A DNA stretch of 64,000 nucleotides from Arthrobacter sp. Leaf337 (GTDB taxonomy: Bacteria; Actinomycetota; Actinomycetes; Actinomycetales; Micrococcaceae): assembly GCF_001423745.1 (NCBI RefSeq), contig NZ_LMPC01000001.1, positions 311,923 through 375,922 of the forward strand. Direction: 5' to 3'. Positions 45,733-54,088 of this stretch are shown piece after piece. Made by a program: the position numbers and the translations under genes. The notes under the pieces were generated by a model. It was not told where the DNA came from. It saw only the letters and a program-made list of their open reading frames with translations, and did no database searches. Each line of letters begins with the position of its first letter. Position 1 is the stretch's first letter.

Positions 45733-46677
45733 TTGACCCAGGGCAGCAGCTCCCATTACCAGGTCCTTCGCCTTCCCGTGACGGCGACGGACAAAGAGAT
45801 CAAGGTGGCCTACCGCAAGGCTGCCAGGCGGGCACATCCCGACCACGGCGGCGACGCCGCCGTTTTCCGGCAGGTGACGCTTGCCTACGAGACGCTGATT
45901 GATCCGAAGCGGCGGGCCGCCTACGACCGCTCGTACGCCCATGGAACTGGCGCGACGCCGGCGGAAGGCGCCCATTTCGACGCGCCCGCTGCCGGGAGCC
46001 GGGCGTCGGCAACCGTCCACCGGCCCAACAGTCCGCGCAACACGGCAGGCGACGCTCCGGTCTACGTCCCTCCGTTCGAGGACCGGGAGTCCGGCAGCGT
46101 TCCGCTGATCCCCGCGGAGATTGCCGCCCGGCAGGTCCACGGCATGCCGCGGAAGCGGGGCATTTTCGGTGCGGAAGCCCGTATCCAGCGGGAAATGCGG
46201 ACCGTTCAGCTGATCAGCAGGCAGATCCTCCCTGCCATTCCCGCCGCACGGCTGATCAACGGGCTGCAGTCACCGGCGGACAACAGCCACATCGATCACG
46301 CACTGCTGTCCGGCTACCGGCTCGCGCTGATCGGATCCATGCTGTTGCCCAAGGGTGCGTACGCCTGGAACGGCAGCACCCTGACGCACGGCGGCCGGGC
46401 CATTGCTCCGCCGCAGCTGGCGCACATCGTCCGGCGCATGCAGGACATCTTCCCGGAGCTTAACGTGACGGGATGGACCGTCATCCACAGTCCGGACGGC
46501 AACCTCCATGAGCCGGTGATCGACCACCACCGGCGATCACCCCGCGGTCATGAAACGGTACAGGTGGTCAACGGGGCCGGACTGGTCCGGGGACTCAAGG
46601 AGTTCCTGAGCTCCGGGCCCGCCCCGAATACCGTCAACGTCCCCGCCCTCGCCAGGCTGCTCCGCGGGATGCACTGA
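45733..46677 (+). CDS. J-domain protein with NERD-like C-terminal domain
   Basis: A ~314-residue protein. The N-terminal J domain (HYQVLRLPVTATDKEIKVAYRKAARRAHPDHGGD...) has the HPD motif that stimulates Hsp70 ATPase. After a low-complexity linker, the C-terminal half (GIFGAEARIQREMRTVQLIS; DNSHIDHALLSGYRLALIGSML) resembles nuclease-related NERD domains, but the expected acidic ExK active-site pair is not seen, so it may bind rather than cut nucleic acid. TTG 45733 with AAGGA upstream is the likely start; a GTG at 45700 is possible. Confidence 0.7.
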   Translation: MTQGSSSHYQVLRLPVTATDKEIKVAYRKAARRAHPDHGGDAAVFRQVTLAYETLIDPKRRAAYDRSYAHGTGATPAEGAHFDAPAAGSRASATVHRPNSPRNTAGDAPVYVPPFEDRESGSVPLIPAEIAARQVHGMPRKRGIFGAEARIQREMRTVQLISRQILPAIPAARLINGLQSPADNSHIDHALLSGYRLALIGSMLLPKGAYAWNGSTLTHGGRAIAPPQLAHIVRRMQDIFPELNVTGWTVIHSPDGNLHEPVIDHHRRSPRGHETVQVVNGAGLVRGLKEFLSSGPAPNTVNVPALARLLRGMH

Positions 46678-46772
46678 CGGCTGCCTTGCACGGGCTGGCC
46701 TGCATGTAACGGACATCCGGGGGACGGGCGGGACGGACAGCGGACGGGGCGGGCGGTCGCTAGGATGGGACG

Positions 46773-47240
46773 GTGTTTCGCATCCTCTTCCACTCCCCCG
46801 AAATTCCCGGCAACACCGGCAATGCAATCCGGCTGGCTGCCATCACCGGTGCCGAGCTGCACCTGGTGGAGCCGCTGGGCTTCGACTTTTCCGACGCCAA
46901 GCTGCGCCGGGCCGGCCTGGACTATCACGACCTCGCCGTCGTGACGGTGCATAAAGACCTCGACGCTGCCTGGAAAGCTTTGCAGCCCGAGCGCGTCTAC
47001 GCGTTCACGTCCGATGGCGAAACTTCCTACACGGACATCAGCTACCTGCCCGGCGATGTGCTCCTCTTTGGCCAGGAATCCGTGGGACTGCCGGAGGATG
47101 TCAAGCACGACCCGCACGTGACGTCGCGGGTGCGGCTGCCGATGCTTCCCTCGCTTCGGTCCCTGAACCTCGCGAACGCGGCGTCCATTGCGGTTTTTGA
47201 AGCCTGGCGCCAGAACGGCTTCGCCGGCGCCAAGCTCTAG
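46773..47240 (+). CDS. trmL: tRNA (cytidine(34)-2'-O)-methyltransferase
   Basis: A 155-residue SPOUT methyltransferase of the TrmL/YibK type, the minimal length for the family. Motifs: IPGNTGNAIRLAA (N-terminal), LLFGQESVGLP and RLPMLPSLRSLNLANAASIAVFE, which forms the trefoil knot and SAM pocket. It methylates the wobble base ribose of tRNA-Leu isoacceptors. GTG start at 46773. Confidence 0.92.
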   Translation: MFRILFHSPEIPGNTGNAIRLAAITGAELHLVEPLGFDFSDAKLRRAGLDYHDLAVVTVHKDLDAAWKALQPERVYAFTSDGETSYTDISYLPGDVLLFGQESVGLPEDVKHDPHVTSRVRLPMLPSLRSLNLANAASIAVFEAWRQNGFAGAKL

Positions 47241-47318
47241 CCCGGCTCGCCCCGACCACTGCCCAGGGCACTGCCGCCGCCCCGACCGGCCGGCCTGCAA
47301 TTAGTGGCACTCCTCCGC

Positions 47319-47346
47319 CCATCCATCCGCGCCTGCACTCCGAATA
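47319..47346 (+). promoter_or_regulatory. SigK-like promoter upstream of sigK
   Basis: CCATCC (47319-47324), 16-bp spacer, CGAATA (47341-47346). This matches the -35/-10 elements known for mycobacterial SigK targets (CCATCC and CGAATC with about 17 bp between). It lies ~165 bp before the sigK ATG, consistent with autoregulation. Confidence 0.55.
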
Positions 47347-47509
47347 ACCTGTGAAGGCCAACCCGGGCCCCTACAGGATCGAGGAGCGGCAGGTGACTAC
47401 AGTGCAGGTCCGCAGGTCCCCGGCCCGGAACAGTCGCACCGCCCACGGCGACGTTCCGAGCGATCCCGGTGCCAAGCGTTCGCCAGAAATCGACTTATGC
47501 TTGGGGGTA

Positions 47510-48115
47510 ATGGAAACTCCCAACGCCCCAAACCCCGAAGCCACTGCTTCCCCGGGCACTCCCGTCGAAGTGAACCGGCGGCTCGGTGAGCTGCTGGCAC
47601 TCATCGCCAACGGTGACCAGGGGGCGTTCGCGGAATTCTATGAACTGACTTCCCGGCGCGTCTTCGGCATGGCACGCCGCGTGCTGATCGATCCCGAGCT
47701 CAGCGAGGACACCACTCAGGAAGTCTTCCTGCAGGTCTGGCAGAACGCGGCGAAATTCAATCCTGAGGCCGGCAGTCCGCTGGCGTGGCTGATGACGATC
47801 TCGCACCGGCGTGCCGTGGACAAGGTCCGCTCCTCCCAGTCGTCCACTGACAGGGAAGCCAAATACGGCGCGAGCAGCCAGGACATTGATCATGACTCCG
47901 TTTCCGATGAGGTCGGCAGCAGGCTGGAAGCAGAAGCCGTTGTCAAGTGCCTGGATACCCTCACCGAGACGCAACAGCAATCCGTCCGGCTGGCCTACTA
48001 CGGCGGACTAACGTACCGCGAAGTCGCGGAGAAACTAAACGCCGCCGTACCCACCATCAAGTCCCGCATCCGCGATGGGCTGATCCGCTTGAAGACCTGT
48101 CTGGGGGTGAGTTGA
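47510..48115 (+). CDS. sigK: ECF sigma factor SigK
   Basis: A 201-residue ECF sigma factor: region 2 (FAEFYELTSRRVFGMARRVL ... EDTTQEVFLQVWQNAAKFNPEAGSPLAWLMTISHRRAVDKVR) and region 4 (TQQQSVRLAYYGGLTYREVAEKLNAAVPTIKSRIRDGLIRLK). With the RskA anti-sigma gene one base after its stop, it is assigned to SigK. ATG 47510 with GGGGG six bases upstream is preferred; a GTG at 47351, right at the presumed transcription start, opens the same frame. Confidence 0.88.
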   Translation: METPNAPNPEATASPGTPVEVNRRLGELLALIANGDQGAFAEFYELTSRRVFGMARRVLIDPELSEDTTQEVFLQVWQNAAKFNPEAGSPLAWLMTISHRRAVDKVRSSQSSTDREAKYGASSQDIDHDSVSDEVGSRLEAEAVVKCLDTLTETQQQSVRLAYYGGLTYREVAEKLNAAVPTIKSRIRDGLIRLKTCLGVS

Positions 48116-48116
48116 G

Positions 48117-48977
48117 ATGACCGACGTGAACCAACCGAACAGCAGCCGTCCGCCCGGGATGTTTGCCCACGATATCGCCACAGACCTGGCTTCCGGCCGT
48201 GCCGTGGAACTCGCCGAAGTGTATGCCCTGGACGCTGTGACCCCCGCTGAACGGGCCGCCATTGAGGAATACATCTCAGCCGCGCCGGGGCCGGAACGGG
48301 ACGCGTTCGACGAACGCGTCCGGCAGGCACGCGAAACGCTGGCCTTCACCTTCACTGCGGAGGAGGAACCGCCCGCTGGGCTGTTCGACCGCATTGTGGC
48401 CCAGCTTCCGGCGCAGCCCGGCATCGTCCCGGTTTCCACCCCCATAGTCCACGGGCATGCGCAGGAACCGGGCCAGGCGCCTGGCACTGACGAACTCGGT
48501 GCCGCCCGTCAGCGCCGTGAAGAACGACGCCGGGCTCCCGGGCTCCGTAACTGGTTTATCGGGGTGGCCGCTGCCGCTGTCATCGCGCTGGGCGGCGTCG
48601 GAGTGGGAGCCTATGTGGCAAACCAGAACGATCCGCTGAACCAGGTGCTCCAGGCCCAGGATGTGCGGCAGGCAACCGTCGACGTCAGTGGCGGAGGAAC
48701 GGCCACGGTTTCCATCTCGTCTTCCAAGGACGCAGTGGTGGTCAAGATGAACGGGGTGCCGGCTCCTCCGTCCGGCAAGGTGTACCAGATGTGGCTGATC
48801 CCCAAGGACGGCTCCGCTCCGGTTTCGCAGGGGCTCATGGACGCAGAGGCGTTGTCCAAGCCCGCCGTGGTGAAGGGCATCCATTCCGCGGCCGCGCTGG
48901 GCATCACCGTTGAACCGGTGGGCGGCTCGGCTTCGCCAACGTTGCCGACAGTCGCAGCGGCCCCTCTCGGCGCGTAG
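48117..48977 (+). CDS. rskA: Anti-sigma factor RskA
   Basis: A 286-residue single-pass membrane protein. The cytoplasmic part contains the anti-sigma zinc-finger-like region (AVELAEVYALDAVTPAERAAIEEY) without the usual Cys motif, TM ~143-165 (WFIGVAAAAVIALGGVGVGAYV) and an extracytoplasmic RskA domain (KMNGVPAPPSGKVYQMWLIP ... GITVEPVGGSASPT). It sequesters SigK until regulated proteolysis. Directly downstream of sigK. Confidence 0.92.
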   Translation: MTDVNQPNSSRPPGMFAHDIATDLASGRAVELAEVYALDAVTPAERAAIEEYISAAPGPERDAFDERVRQARETLAFTFTAEEEPPAGLFDRIVAQLPAQPGIVPVSTPIVHGHAQEPGQAPGTDELGAARQRREERRRAPGLRNWFIGVAAAAVIALGGVGVGAYVANQNDPLNQVLQAQDVRQATVDVSGGGTATVSISSSKDAVVVKMNGVPAPPSGKVYQMWLIPKDGSAPVSQGLMDAEALSKPAVVKGIHSAAALGITVEPVGGSASPTLPTVAAAPLGA

Positions 48978-49075
48978 CCTGCCACCGCCGTCGTCATCAC
49001 CGGCCTGCCGGTGCCCGCCTTCCGGCGTGCACCGGCAGGCCGCGGCACTTTAACCACAAAGCCCTAACGACAAAA

Positions 49076-49127
49076 GCCGCGCAGGCCTTGATCCCTTCCT
49101 TTTCGAAGGGATCAAGGCCTGCGCGGC
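49076..49127. terminator. Bidirectional terminator between rskA and gntP
   Basis: A perfect 23-bp stem (GCCGCGCAGGCCTTGATCCC... ) with loop CTTTTC between the two convergent stops. Confidence 0.85.
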
Positions 49128-49168
49128 GGCGCGGCTCGCCTGAGCCGCGGTTCCGATGAATCGCGCCG

Positions 49169-50581
49169 CTAAATTATCAGCGACAGCAGCATCACGAAGC
49201 CGAAGCCGACAACGGAGATCAGCGTCTCCATGACGGACCACGTCTTGAAGGTCTGCCCGACGGTCAGTCCGAAGAGCTCCTTGACCAGCCAGAAGCCTGC
49301 GTCGTTGACGTGGGAGAGGAAGAGCGAGCCCGCGCCGATGGCCAGGGCCAGCAGTGCGGCATGGGTCGGGGTCAGTGAACTGGCCAGCGGAGCCACGATG
49401 CCGGCTGCCGTCACCGTCGCTACGGTGGCGGAGCCGGTGGCCAGCCGCAGTGCGACGGCCACGATGAAGCCCAGCACCAGGACCGACATGTTGGTGCCTT
49501 CGGCCCACTTCTTGACGGCATCGCCGACGCCGGCCCCGATCAGGGTCTGCTTGAAGCCGCCGCCGGCACCCACGATCAGCAGAATTGCCGCGATGGGGCC
49601 GAGGCTGGCGCCGACCTTGGACGTGATGCGGCTGCCGGTGAATCCCACGGCGTAACCGAAAGTGATGATCGCCAGCAGCACGGCCAGTGTCATGGCAACC
49701 AGGGGCTGGCCAACGAAGTCAAAGAAGATCCGGACCGGCGGTGCAGTCTTGGGATCAGGCCAGACGATGTCCACCACGGCTTTGAGTAGCATCAGCACCA
49801 CCGGGAAGATGATGGTCAGCAGGGTGACAAGGAACGTGGGCTGGCGCTTGACGCCTTCCATGTCCGCGCCATGCTGGGTATCGATGCCGCCGGCCACGGC
49901 GGGCGCACCCACCGGAACCCATTTTGCGGCGAGGCGTGAGAACAGCGGTCCGCAGATAATGACCGTGGGGATGGCAACGAGGATTCCCAGGGCGAGGGTG
50001 GTGCCGAGCTCTGCTTTGACGGCGCTGATCGCGATCAGGGGTCCGGGGTGCGGCGGCACCAGTCCGTGCAGCACCGAGAGCCCGGCCAAGGCGGGAATGG
50101 CGATGCGCATGAGTGGCATCTTGGAACGCTGCGTGACCAGGACGATCACCGGGAGCAGCAGCACAAGTCCGATTTCGAAGAACATCGGCAGGCCGATGAT
50201 GACTGCCACCAGGGTGACGGACCAGACCACCTTATTGCCGCTGGCCTTGTCCAGCAGGGTGTCCACCACGCGGTTGGCGCCGCCGGAGTCGGCCAGAAGC
50301 TTGCCGAGCATCGCCCCGAGGGCGATCAGCAGGCCGACTTCCTTCAGGACGCCGCCCACGCCGTCTTCGAAGTTGGAGATGACCTTGGCAAGTTCAACGC
50401 CCGAGGCAAGGCCCACGAAGGCGGAGCCGAGGACAAGCGCAAGGAAGGGGTGCAGCTTGAGTTTGGCGATCAGCACCACAATGAGTGCGATGCCGATTGC
50501 GGCGACCACCAGAAGCTGCGTGTCGTGGCCGGTCCAGCCCTCGACGGCAGCAGGCAGCTGCATTGCTATTTGAGAATTCAA
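49169..50581 (-). CDS. gntP: GntP family gluconate:H+ symporter
   Basis: A 470-residue permease with ~12-14 TM helices and typical GntP segments (LKLHPFLALVLGSAFVGLASGV; FFEIGLVLLLPVIVLV; PPHPGPLIAISAVKAELG; FLSHVNDAGFWLVKE). It imports gluconate or related sugar acids. Start TTG at 50581 is favoured by AGGA eight bases upstream; ATG 50563 six codons in is the alternative. It lies 29 bp after gntK, one operon. Confidence 0.9.
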   Translation of the reverse strand: MNSQIAMQLPAAVEGWTGHDTQLLVVAAIGIALIVVLIAKLKLHPFLALVLGSAFVGLASGVELAKVISNFEDGVGGVLKEVGLLIALGAMLGKLLADSGGANRVVDTLLDKASGNKVVWSVTLVAVIIGLPMFFEIGLVLLLPVIVLVTQRSKMPLMRIAIPALAGLSVLHGLVPPHPGPLIAISAVKAELGTTLALGILVAIPTVIICGPLFSRLAAKWVPVGAPAVAGGIDTQHGADMEGVKRQPTFLVTLLTIIFPVVLMLLKAVVDIVWPDPKTAPPVRIFFDFVGQPLVAMTLAVLLAIITFGYAVGFTGSRITSKVGASLGPIAAILLIVGAGGGFKQTLIGAGVGDAVKKWAEGTNMSVLVLGFIVAVALRLATGSATVATVTAAGIVAPLASSLTPTHAALLALAIGAGSLFLSHVNDAGFWLVKELFGLTVGQTFKTWSVMETLISVVGFGFVMLLSLII

Positions 50582-50610
50582 AGTATGGTTCCTAAGTGCG
50601 TAACGCTGGT

Positions 50611-51144
50611 CTATGGGGTCGCGGCGTCTGCCGCGTCCAGGTTGAGCCGCTCGATGATTTCCTGGGCTTCTTCCGACGGTGTGGCCGATACGCACAGGGA
50701 AATGTGGTTTTCGTCCGCCGTCGGCTCTTCCAGCGCATCAAACTGCGATTCGAGCAGCGCGGGAGGCATGAAGTGCCCGTGCCGCGATGCCAGGCGGTCG
50801 GAGATCTTTTCCTTGCTTCCCTGCAGGAAGACGAACACCACGCCCTCACCGCGCAGGGCGTCCCGGTAGCGCTTTTTTAGCGCGGAACAGGTGACGACGC
50901 CGGGGGTTCCGTCCTGCGTGTGCGCCCGGATCCATTCGGCGATGGATTCCAGCCACGGCCATCTGTCCTCATCGGTCAGCGGCTCACCGGCCTGCATTTT
51001 TGCGACGTTCGACGCCGGGTGCAGGTCGTCGCCTTCCGCCAGGTCCCATCCGAGCTTGCCGGCCAAGAGGCCGGCCACAGTTGATTTACCGGATCCTGAG
51101 ACACCCATGATCACCAGTACCGGCTGCTGCGCAGTCTTCGCCAT
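50611..51144 (-). CDS. gntK: Gluconokinase
   Basis: A 177-residue GntK: Walker A MGVSGSGKSTVAGLLA, EGDDLHPASNVAKMQAGEPLTDEDRWPWL, TCSALKKRYRDALR and LASRHGHFMP are all present. It phosphorylates gluconate to 6-phosphogluconate. First gene of gntK-gntP. AT-rich AAATCATATTTATTC just upstream (51160-51176) is a plausible GntR-type operator region. Confidence 0.95.
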   Translation of the reverse strand: MAKTAQQPVLVIMGVSGSGKSTVAGLLAGKLGWDLAEGDDLHPASNVAKMQAGEPLTDEDRWPWLESIAEWIRAHTQDGTPGVVTCSALKKRYRDALRGEGVVFVFLQGSKEKISDRLASRHGHFMPPALLESQFDALEEPTADENHISLCVSATPSEEAQEIIERLNLDAADAATP

Positions 51145-51217
51145 CAAAGTCTGCCTTCCTGAATAAATATGATTTAAACAGAGGCCAGCATATGACACGG
51201 GTTACACCCGGACAACC

Positions 51218-51994
51218 CTAGAACCCGGCGATGGTCCCGGAACCGTTGATTGTGACGACATGGAACGCCTCGGCACTGCGCCCGTCGGCCAAACCGGCCC
51301 GCGAGCCGGTACCCAGCATGAGGGCGCGGACTGTGCGGTCCATGGCCTCCAGGTCCGGGTGCTGGCTGGCATGAACATGGATCGCCGCCAGCTTCTCCTC
51401 GACGTGTGCCGTGACGTCCACAAAATGGTTGTCCCGCTCCTCGGGCCCGGCAAACAGCCAGAGCCACGGCAGCTTGTAGGCTTCAAGGCCCGCCTCGGCC
51501 AGGTCCGGGTACGCGAAGGGGTTTTCCAGGGCCGGATAGACGGCGCGCGTTACGGCCTCGCCCACGGCGAGGTGGTCCGGATGGCTCTTCTGGATGCGGT
51601 TCCAGTTGCGTTCGGGATGCATGGAAAGCACGACGTCGGGCCGGATCTCCCGGATCAGCTTCACCACTCCCCTCATCACCTCGTGCGTCGGTTCCAGGTA
51701 GCCGTCCCGCTCGTGGAGATAATGGATGTCGGTCACCCCGACCAGCGCAGCGGCCCGGCGTTGTTCCTCCGCCCGCATGGCCACGATCTGGTCGCGCTGC
51801 GCCGGGTCGAAACCGCCGGCGTCGCCGTCGGTCATGATGCAGTAACTGACCTCAACTCCTGCCGCGGTCCAGGCAGCGATCGTCCCGGCTGCGCCGAAGT
51901 CGATATCGTCCGGGTGGGCGGTAAAACAAAGGACCCGCTCAACCCGGTGGTGGTCCGGGTTGAACGGGCTCTGAGCCGTAGCGTTGATGCTCAA
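51218..51994 (-). CDS. PIG-L family zinc deacetylase
   Basis: A 258-residue N-acetylglucosaminyl deacetylase-like enzyme. Zinc ligands lie in FTAHPDDIDFGAAGTIAAW and KSHPDHLAVGEA; the fold continues MHPERNWNRIQ. Relatives act in mycothiol synthesis (MshB), detoxification (Mca) or unknown pathways; substrate not deducible here. TTG 51994 is five bases after the etfA stop and follows AAAGG, so it is translated from the etfBA transcript. Confidence 0.85.
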   Translation of the reverse strand: MSINATAQSPFNPDHHRVERVLCFTAHPDDIDFGAAGTIAAWTAAGVEVSYCIMTDGDAGGFDPAQRDQIVAMRAEEQRRAAALVGVTDIHYLHERDGYLEPTHEVMRGVVKLIREIRPDVVLSMHPERNWNRIQKSHPDHLAVGEAVTRAVYPALENPFAYPDLAEAGLEAYKLPWLWLFAGPEERDNHFVDVTAHVEEKLAAIHVHASQHPDLEAMDRTVRALMLGTGSRAGLADGRSAEAFHVVTINGSGTIAGF

Positions 51995-51998
51995 CTCA

Positions 51999-52952
51999 TC
52001 AGCCTTTGCGCTTCTTGATCTCTTCGGTTGCCTGCGGAAGGACCTGGAAGAGGTCTCCGATGATGCCGAAATCGGCGATCTCGAAGACCGGTGATTCGGC
52101 ATCCTTGTTGACGGCAACAATGACCTTGGCGGTCTGCATGCCGGCCTTCTGCTGGATGGCGCCGGAGATGCCGGCGGAAATGTAGAGCTGCGGGGAAACC
52201 GTCTTGCCGGTCTGGCCCACCTGCGCATCGTGGCCGATCCAGCCGGCGTCTGTTGCGGCGCGGGACGCACCAACAGCGGCACCGAGGGCGTCGGCCAGTT
52301 CCTCAACCGGACCGAAATCGCCGTCGACGCCGCGTCCGCCTGCCACCACAATCCGGGCCTCGGTGAGGTCCGGACGGCCACTGGCCGGCTTGTCCGTGCG
52401 GCCGGTAATCCGGGCAGCGCCGGCCGAGGCGGACTCCGGCACGTCGACCGTGAGTACCTCCGGGCTTGCTGCTGCGCCTGCGGGTTCCGGCGTTACGCTG
52501 TTCGGCTTTACTGTCAGCACGCAGACTGCCGTAGTGGCCTTGGCCGTGGTCGTGTAGGAGCCCGCCAGCACCGACTTGTGCGCCGTGCCGTCCGGGTCCA
52601 CTGCCACGACGTCGGTGATGACGCCGGCGCCAAGCTTGATGCCCAGCCGGGCTGCGATCTCCTTCCCGTCAAACGAGTTCTCCAGGAGCACTGTTGTGGC
52701 ACCCGAGGCCGCGACGGCCCCGGCCAGGAATGCAGCCTTGGGGCCCACCAGGTAAGCGTCAAGGTCGTCGGACGAGGGCCGGAAGATGGCGGCGGCGCCG
52801 TGTGAACCGAAGGCGCCGGCGACGTCGTCGTTCAGCGTTCCGTTGACGGCGACTGCCGTTTCACCGAGCGTACGGGCGATCGTCAGCAGTTCCAGGCTGC
52901 TCTTCTTGAGCGCCTGGCCGGGGTTGTCAATGAATACAAGTACTTTTGCCAT
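51999..52952 (-). CDS. etfA: Electron transfer flavoprotein alpha subunit
   Basis: A 317-residue ETF alpha: N-terminal domain ([21 protein letters not shown]) and the FAD-binding C-terminal domain ([55 protein letters not shown]). With EtfB it carries electrons from acyl-CoA or other dehydrogenases to the quinone pool. ATG at 52952, 13 bp after etfB. Confidence 0.95.
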   Translation of the reverse strand: MAKVLVFIDNPGQALKKSSLELLTIARTLGETAVAVNGTLNDDVAGAFGSHGAAAIFRPSSDDLDAYLVGPKAAFLAGAVAASGATTVLLENSFDGKEIAARLGIKLGAGVITDVVAVDPDGTAHKSVLAGSYTTTAKATTAVCVLTVKPNSVTPEPAGAAASPEVLTVDVPESASAGAARITGRTDKPASGRPDLTEARIVVAGGRGVDGDFGPVEELADALGAAVGASRAATDAGWIGHDAQVGQTGKTVSPQLYISAGISGAIQQKAGMQTAKVIVAVNKDAESPVFEIADFGIIGDLFQVLPQATEEIKKRKG

Positions 52953-52965
52953 GTCTGGAATCCTC

Positions 52966-53766
52966 TTAGAGCAGCTTCTGGGCGGCCAGGAACTCGACCA
53001 GCTTGATGCCGGCGTCGCCTTCGTCGGTGATGATGGTGCCGGCGGTGCGCGGCGGGCGGGCGGCTGCCGTCTGCACAGCGGTCCAGGAACCGGCCTTGCC
53101 CACCTGTGCGGGGTCGACGCCGATCTCCGCGAGCGAGAGCGTAGTGATGGTCTTGCGCTTTGCAGCGATGATTCCCTTGAAGTTCGGGAAGCGCGGCTCG
53201 TTGATCTGGTCGGTAACCGAGACGACGGCGGGCAGCGGTGCCTCGATGGTGTCATAGTGCGTGTCGCTGTCGCGCCGGGCGATGACGCGGCCGCCGTCCA
53301 CTTCCAGTTCGGAGGCGAACGTGACCTGCGGGAGCCCGAGCCGCTCTGCCAGCTGCGCCGGAACGAGGGAGGTCTCGCCGTCGGTGGACGCCATGCCGGT
53401 CAGGACCAGGTCCACGGGGCTGTCTGCTCCAAGGTGGCGGACGGCTGCAGCCAGTGCCAGTGACGTCGCGGCTGCATCGGATCCGGCCAGCGCGTCGTCG
53501 CGGAGGTGGACGCCCTCGGTGGCGCCGATCTGGAGGGACTTCTTGATGGCATTGACGGCGCCGGCGGGACCCATGCTCAAAGCGATGACCTGGTTGCCGG
53601 CCTTTGCTCCGCCGCGGGCTTCTGTCAGCTGCAGCGCGGCTTCCAGGGCGTATTCGTCCAGCTCGGACAGGATGCTATCGGCGCGGTCCGTGGTGTTGTC
53701 CTCGGCGCTGAGGTGACGGTCCAATTGCGCGTCTGGTACATGCTTGACCAGAACGATGATCTTCAA
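52966..53766 (-). CDS. etfB: Electron transfer flavoprotein beta subunit
   Basis: A 266-residue ETF beta: KIIVLVKHVPDAQLDRHL, DEYALEAALQLTEARGG, LVLTGMASTDGETSLVPAQLAERLGLPQ and the AMP-binding/recognition loop region EPRFPNFKGIIAAKRKTI. TTG start at 53766 with GGAAGAG upstream. First gene of etfB-etfA-PIG-L. Confidence 0.94.
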   Translation of the reverse strand: MKIIVLVKHVPDAQLDRHLSAEDNTTDRADSILSELDEYALEAALQLTEARGGAKAGNQVIALSMGPAGAVNAIKKSLQIGATEGVHLRDDALAGSDAAATSLALAAAVRHLGADSPVDLVLTGMASTDGETSLVPAQLAERLGLPQVTFASELEVDGGRVIARRDSDTHYDTIEAPLPAVVSVTDQINEPRFPNFKGIIAAKRKTITTLSLAEIGVDPAQVGKAGSWTAVQTAAARPPRTAGTIITDEGDAGIKLVEFLAAQKLL

Positions 53767-54003
53767 TGTCTCTTCCACTTTCTGTACAGCAGCCTTCCAT
53801 GCTTGTGGATAGCCAGCCGGGTGAGGTTATGGCCGCGGATCTCCCCCGGGGTGCGGGTAGAACCAAGCTAACCATATAGCGGGGCGCCCGCGCCGTCCCG
53901 TTAAGGCCTGTGTCAGGCCGGCGCAGGACCGCGGCAGGCGGGCGCAGGACCGCGACGGCGGGCGCAGGACCGCGACGGCGGGCGCAGGACCGCGACGGCC
54001 GAG
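53767..54003. other. etfB upstream region, no gene
   Basis: Holds the presumed etfB promoter (53767-53880) and, further out, a 20-bp GC-rich minisatellite (53920-54000). No supported reading frame. Confidence 0.6.
53920..54000 (+). repeat. 20-bp tandem repeat, four copies
   Basis: GGCGCAGGACCGCGACGGCG occurs three times (53941, 53961, 53981; last base differs in the third) after one 21-bp variant copy at 53920. Intergenic. Confidence 0.9.
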
Positions 54004-54046
54004 CAGCGGAGGCGGGGGCACCATGCAGGTGCCCCCGCCTCCGCTG
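54004..54046. terminator. Terminator downstream of htrA
   Basis: A perfect 19-bp GC-rich stem (CAGCGGAGGCGGGGGCACC and complement) with loop ATGCA, 42 bp past the htrA stop. Confidence 0.85.
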
Positions 54047-54088
54047 TCGGGTGAATACGTGCCCCGCTGCCGGACGCGACGCCGGCAG

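Noticed and set aside
53920..54000. Possible CRISPR array
   Set aside because: The 20-bp units are directly contiguous with no unique spacers, and no cas genes are present.
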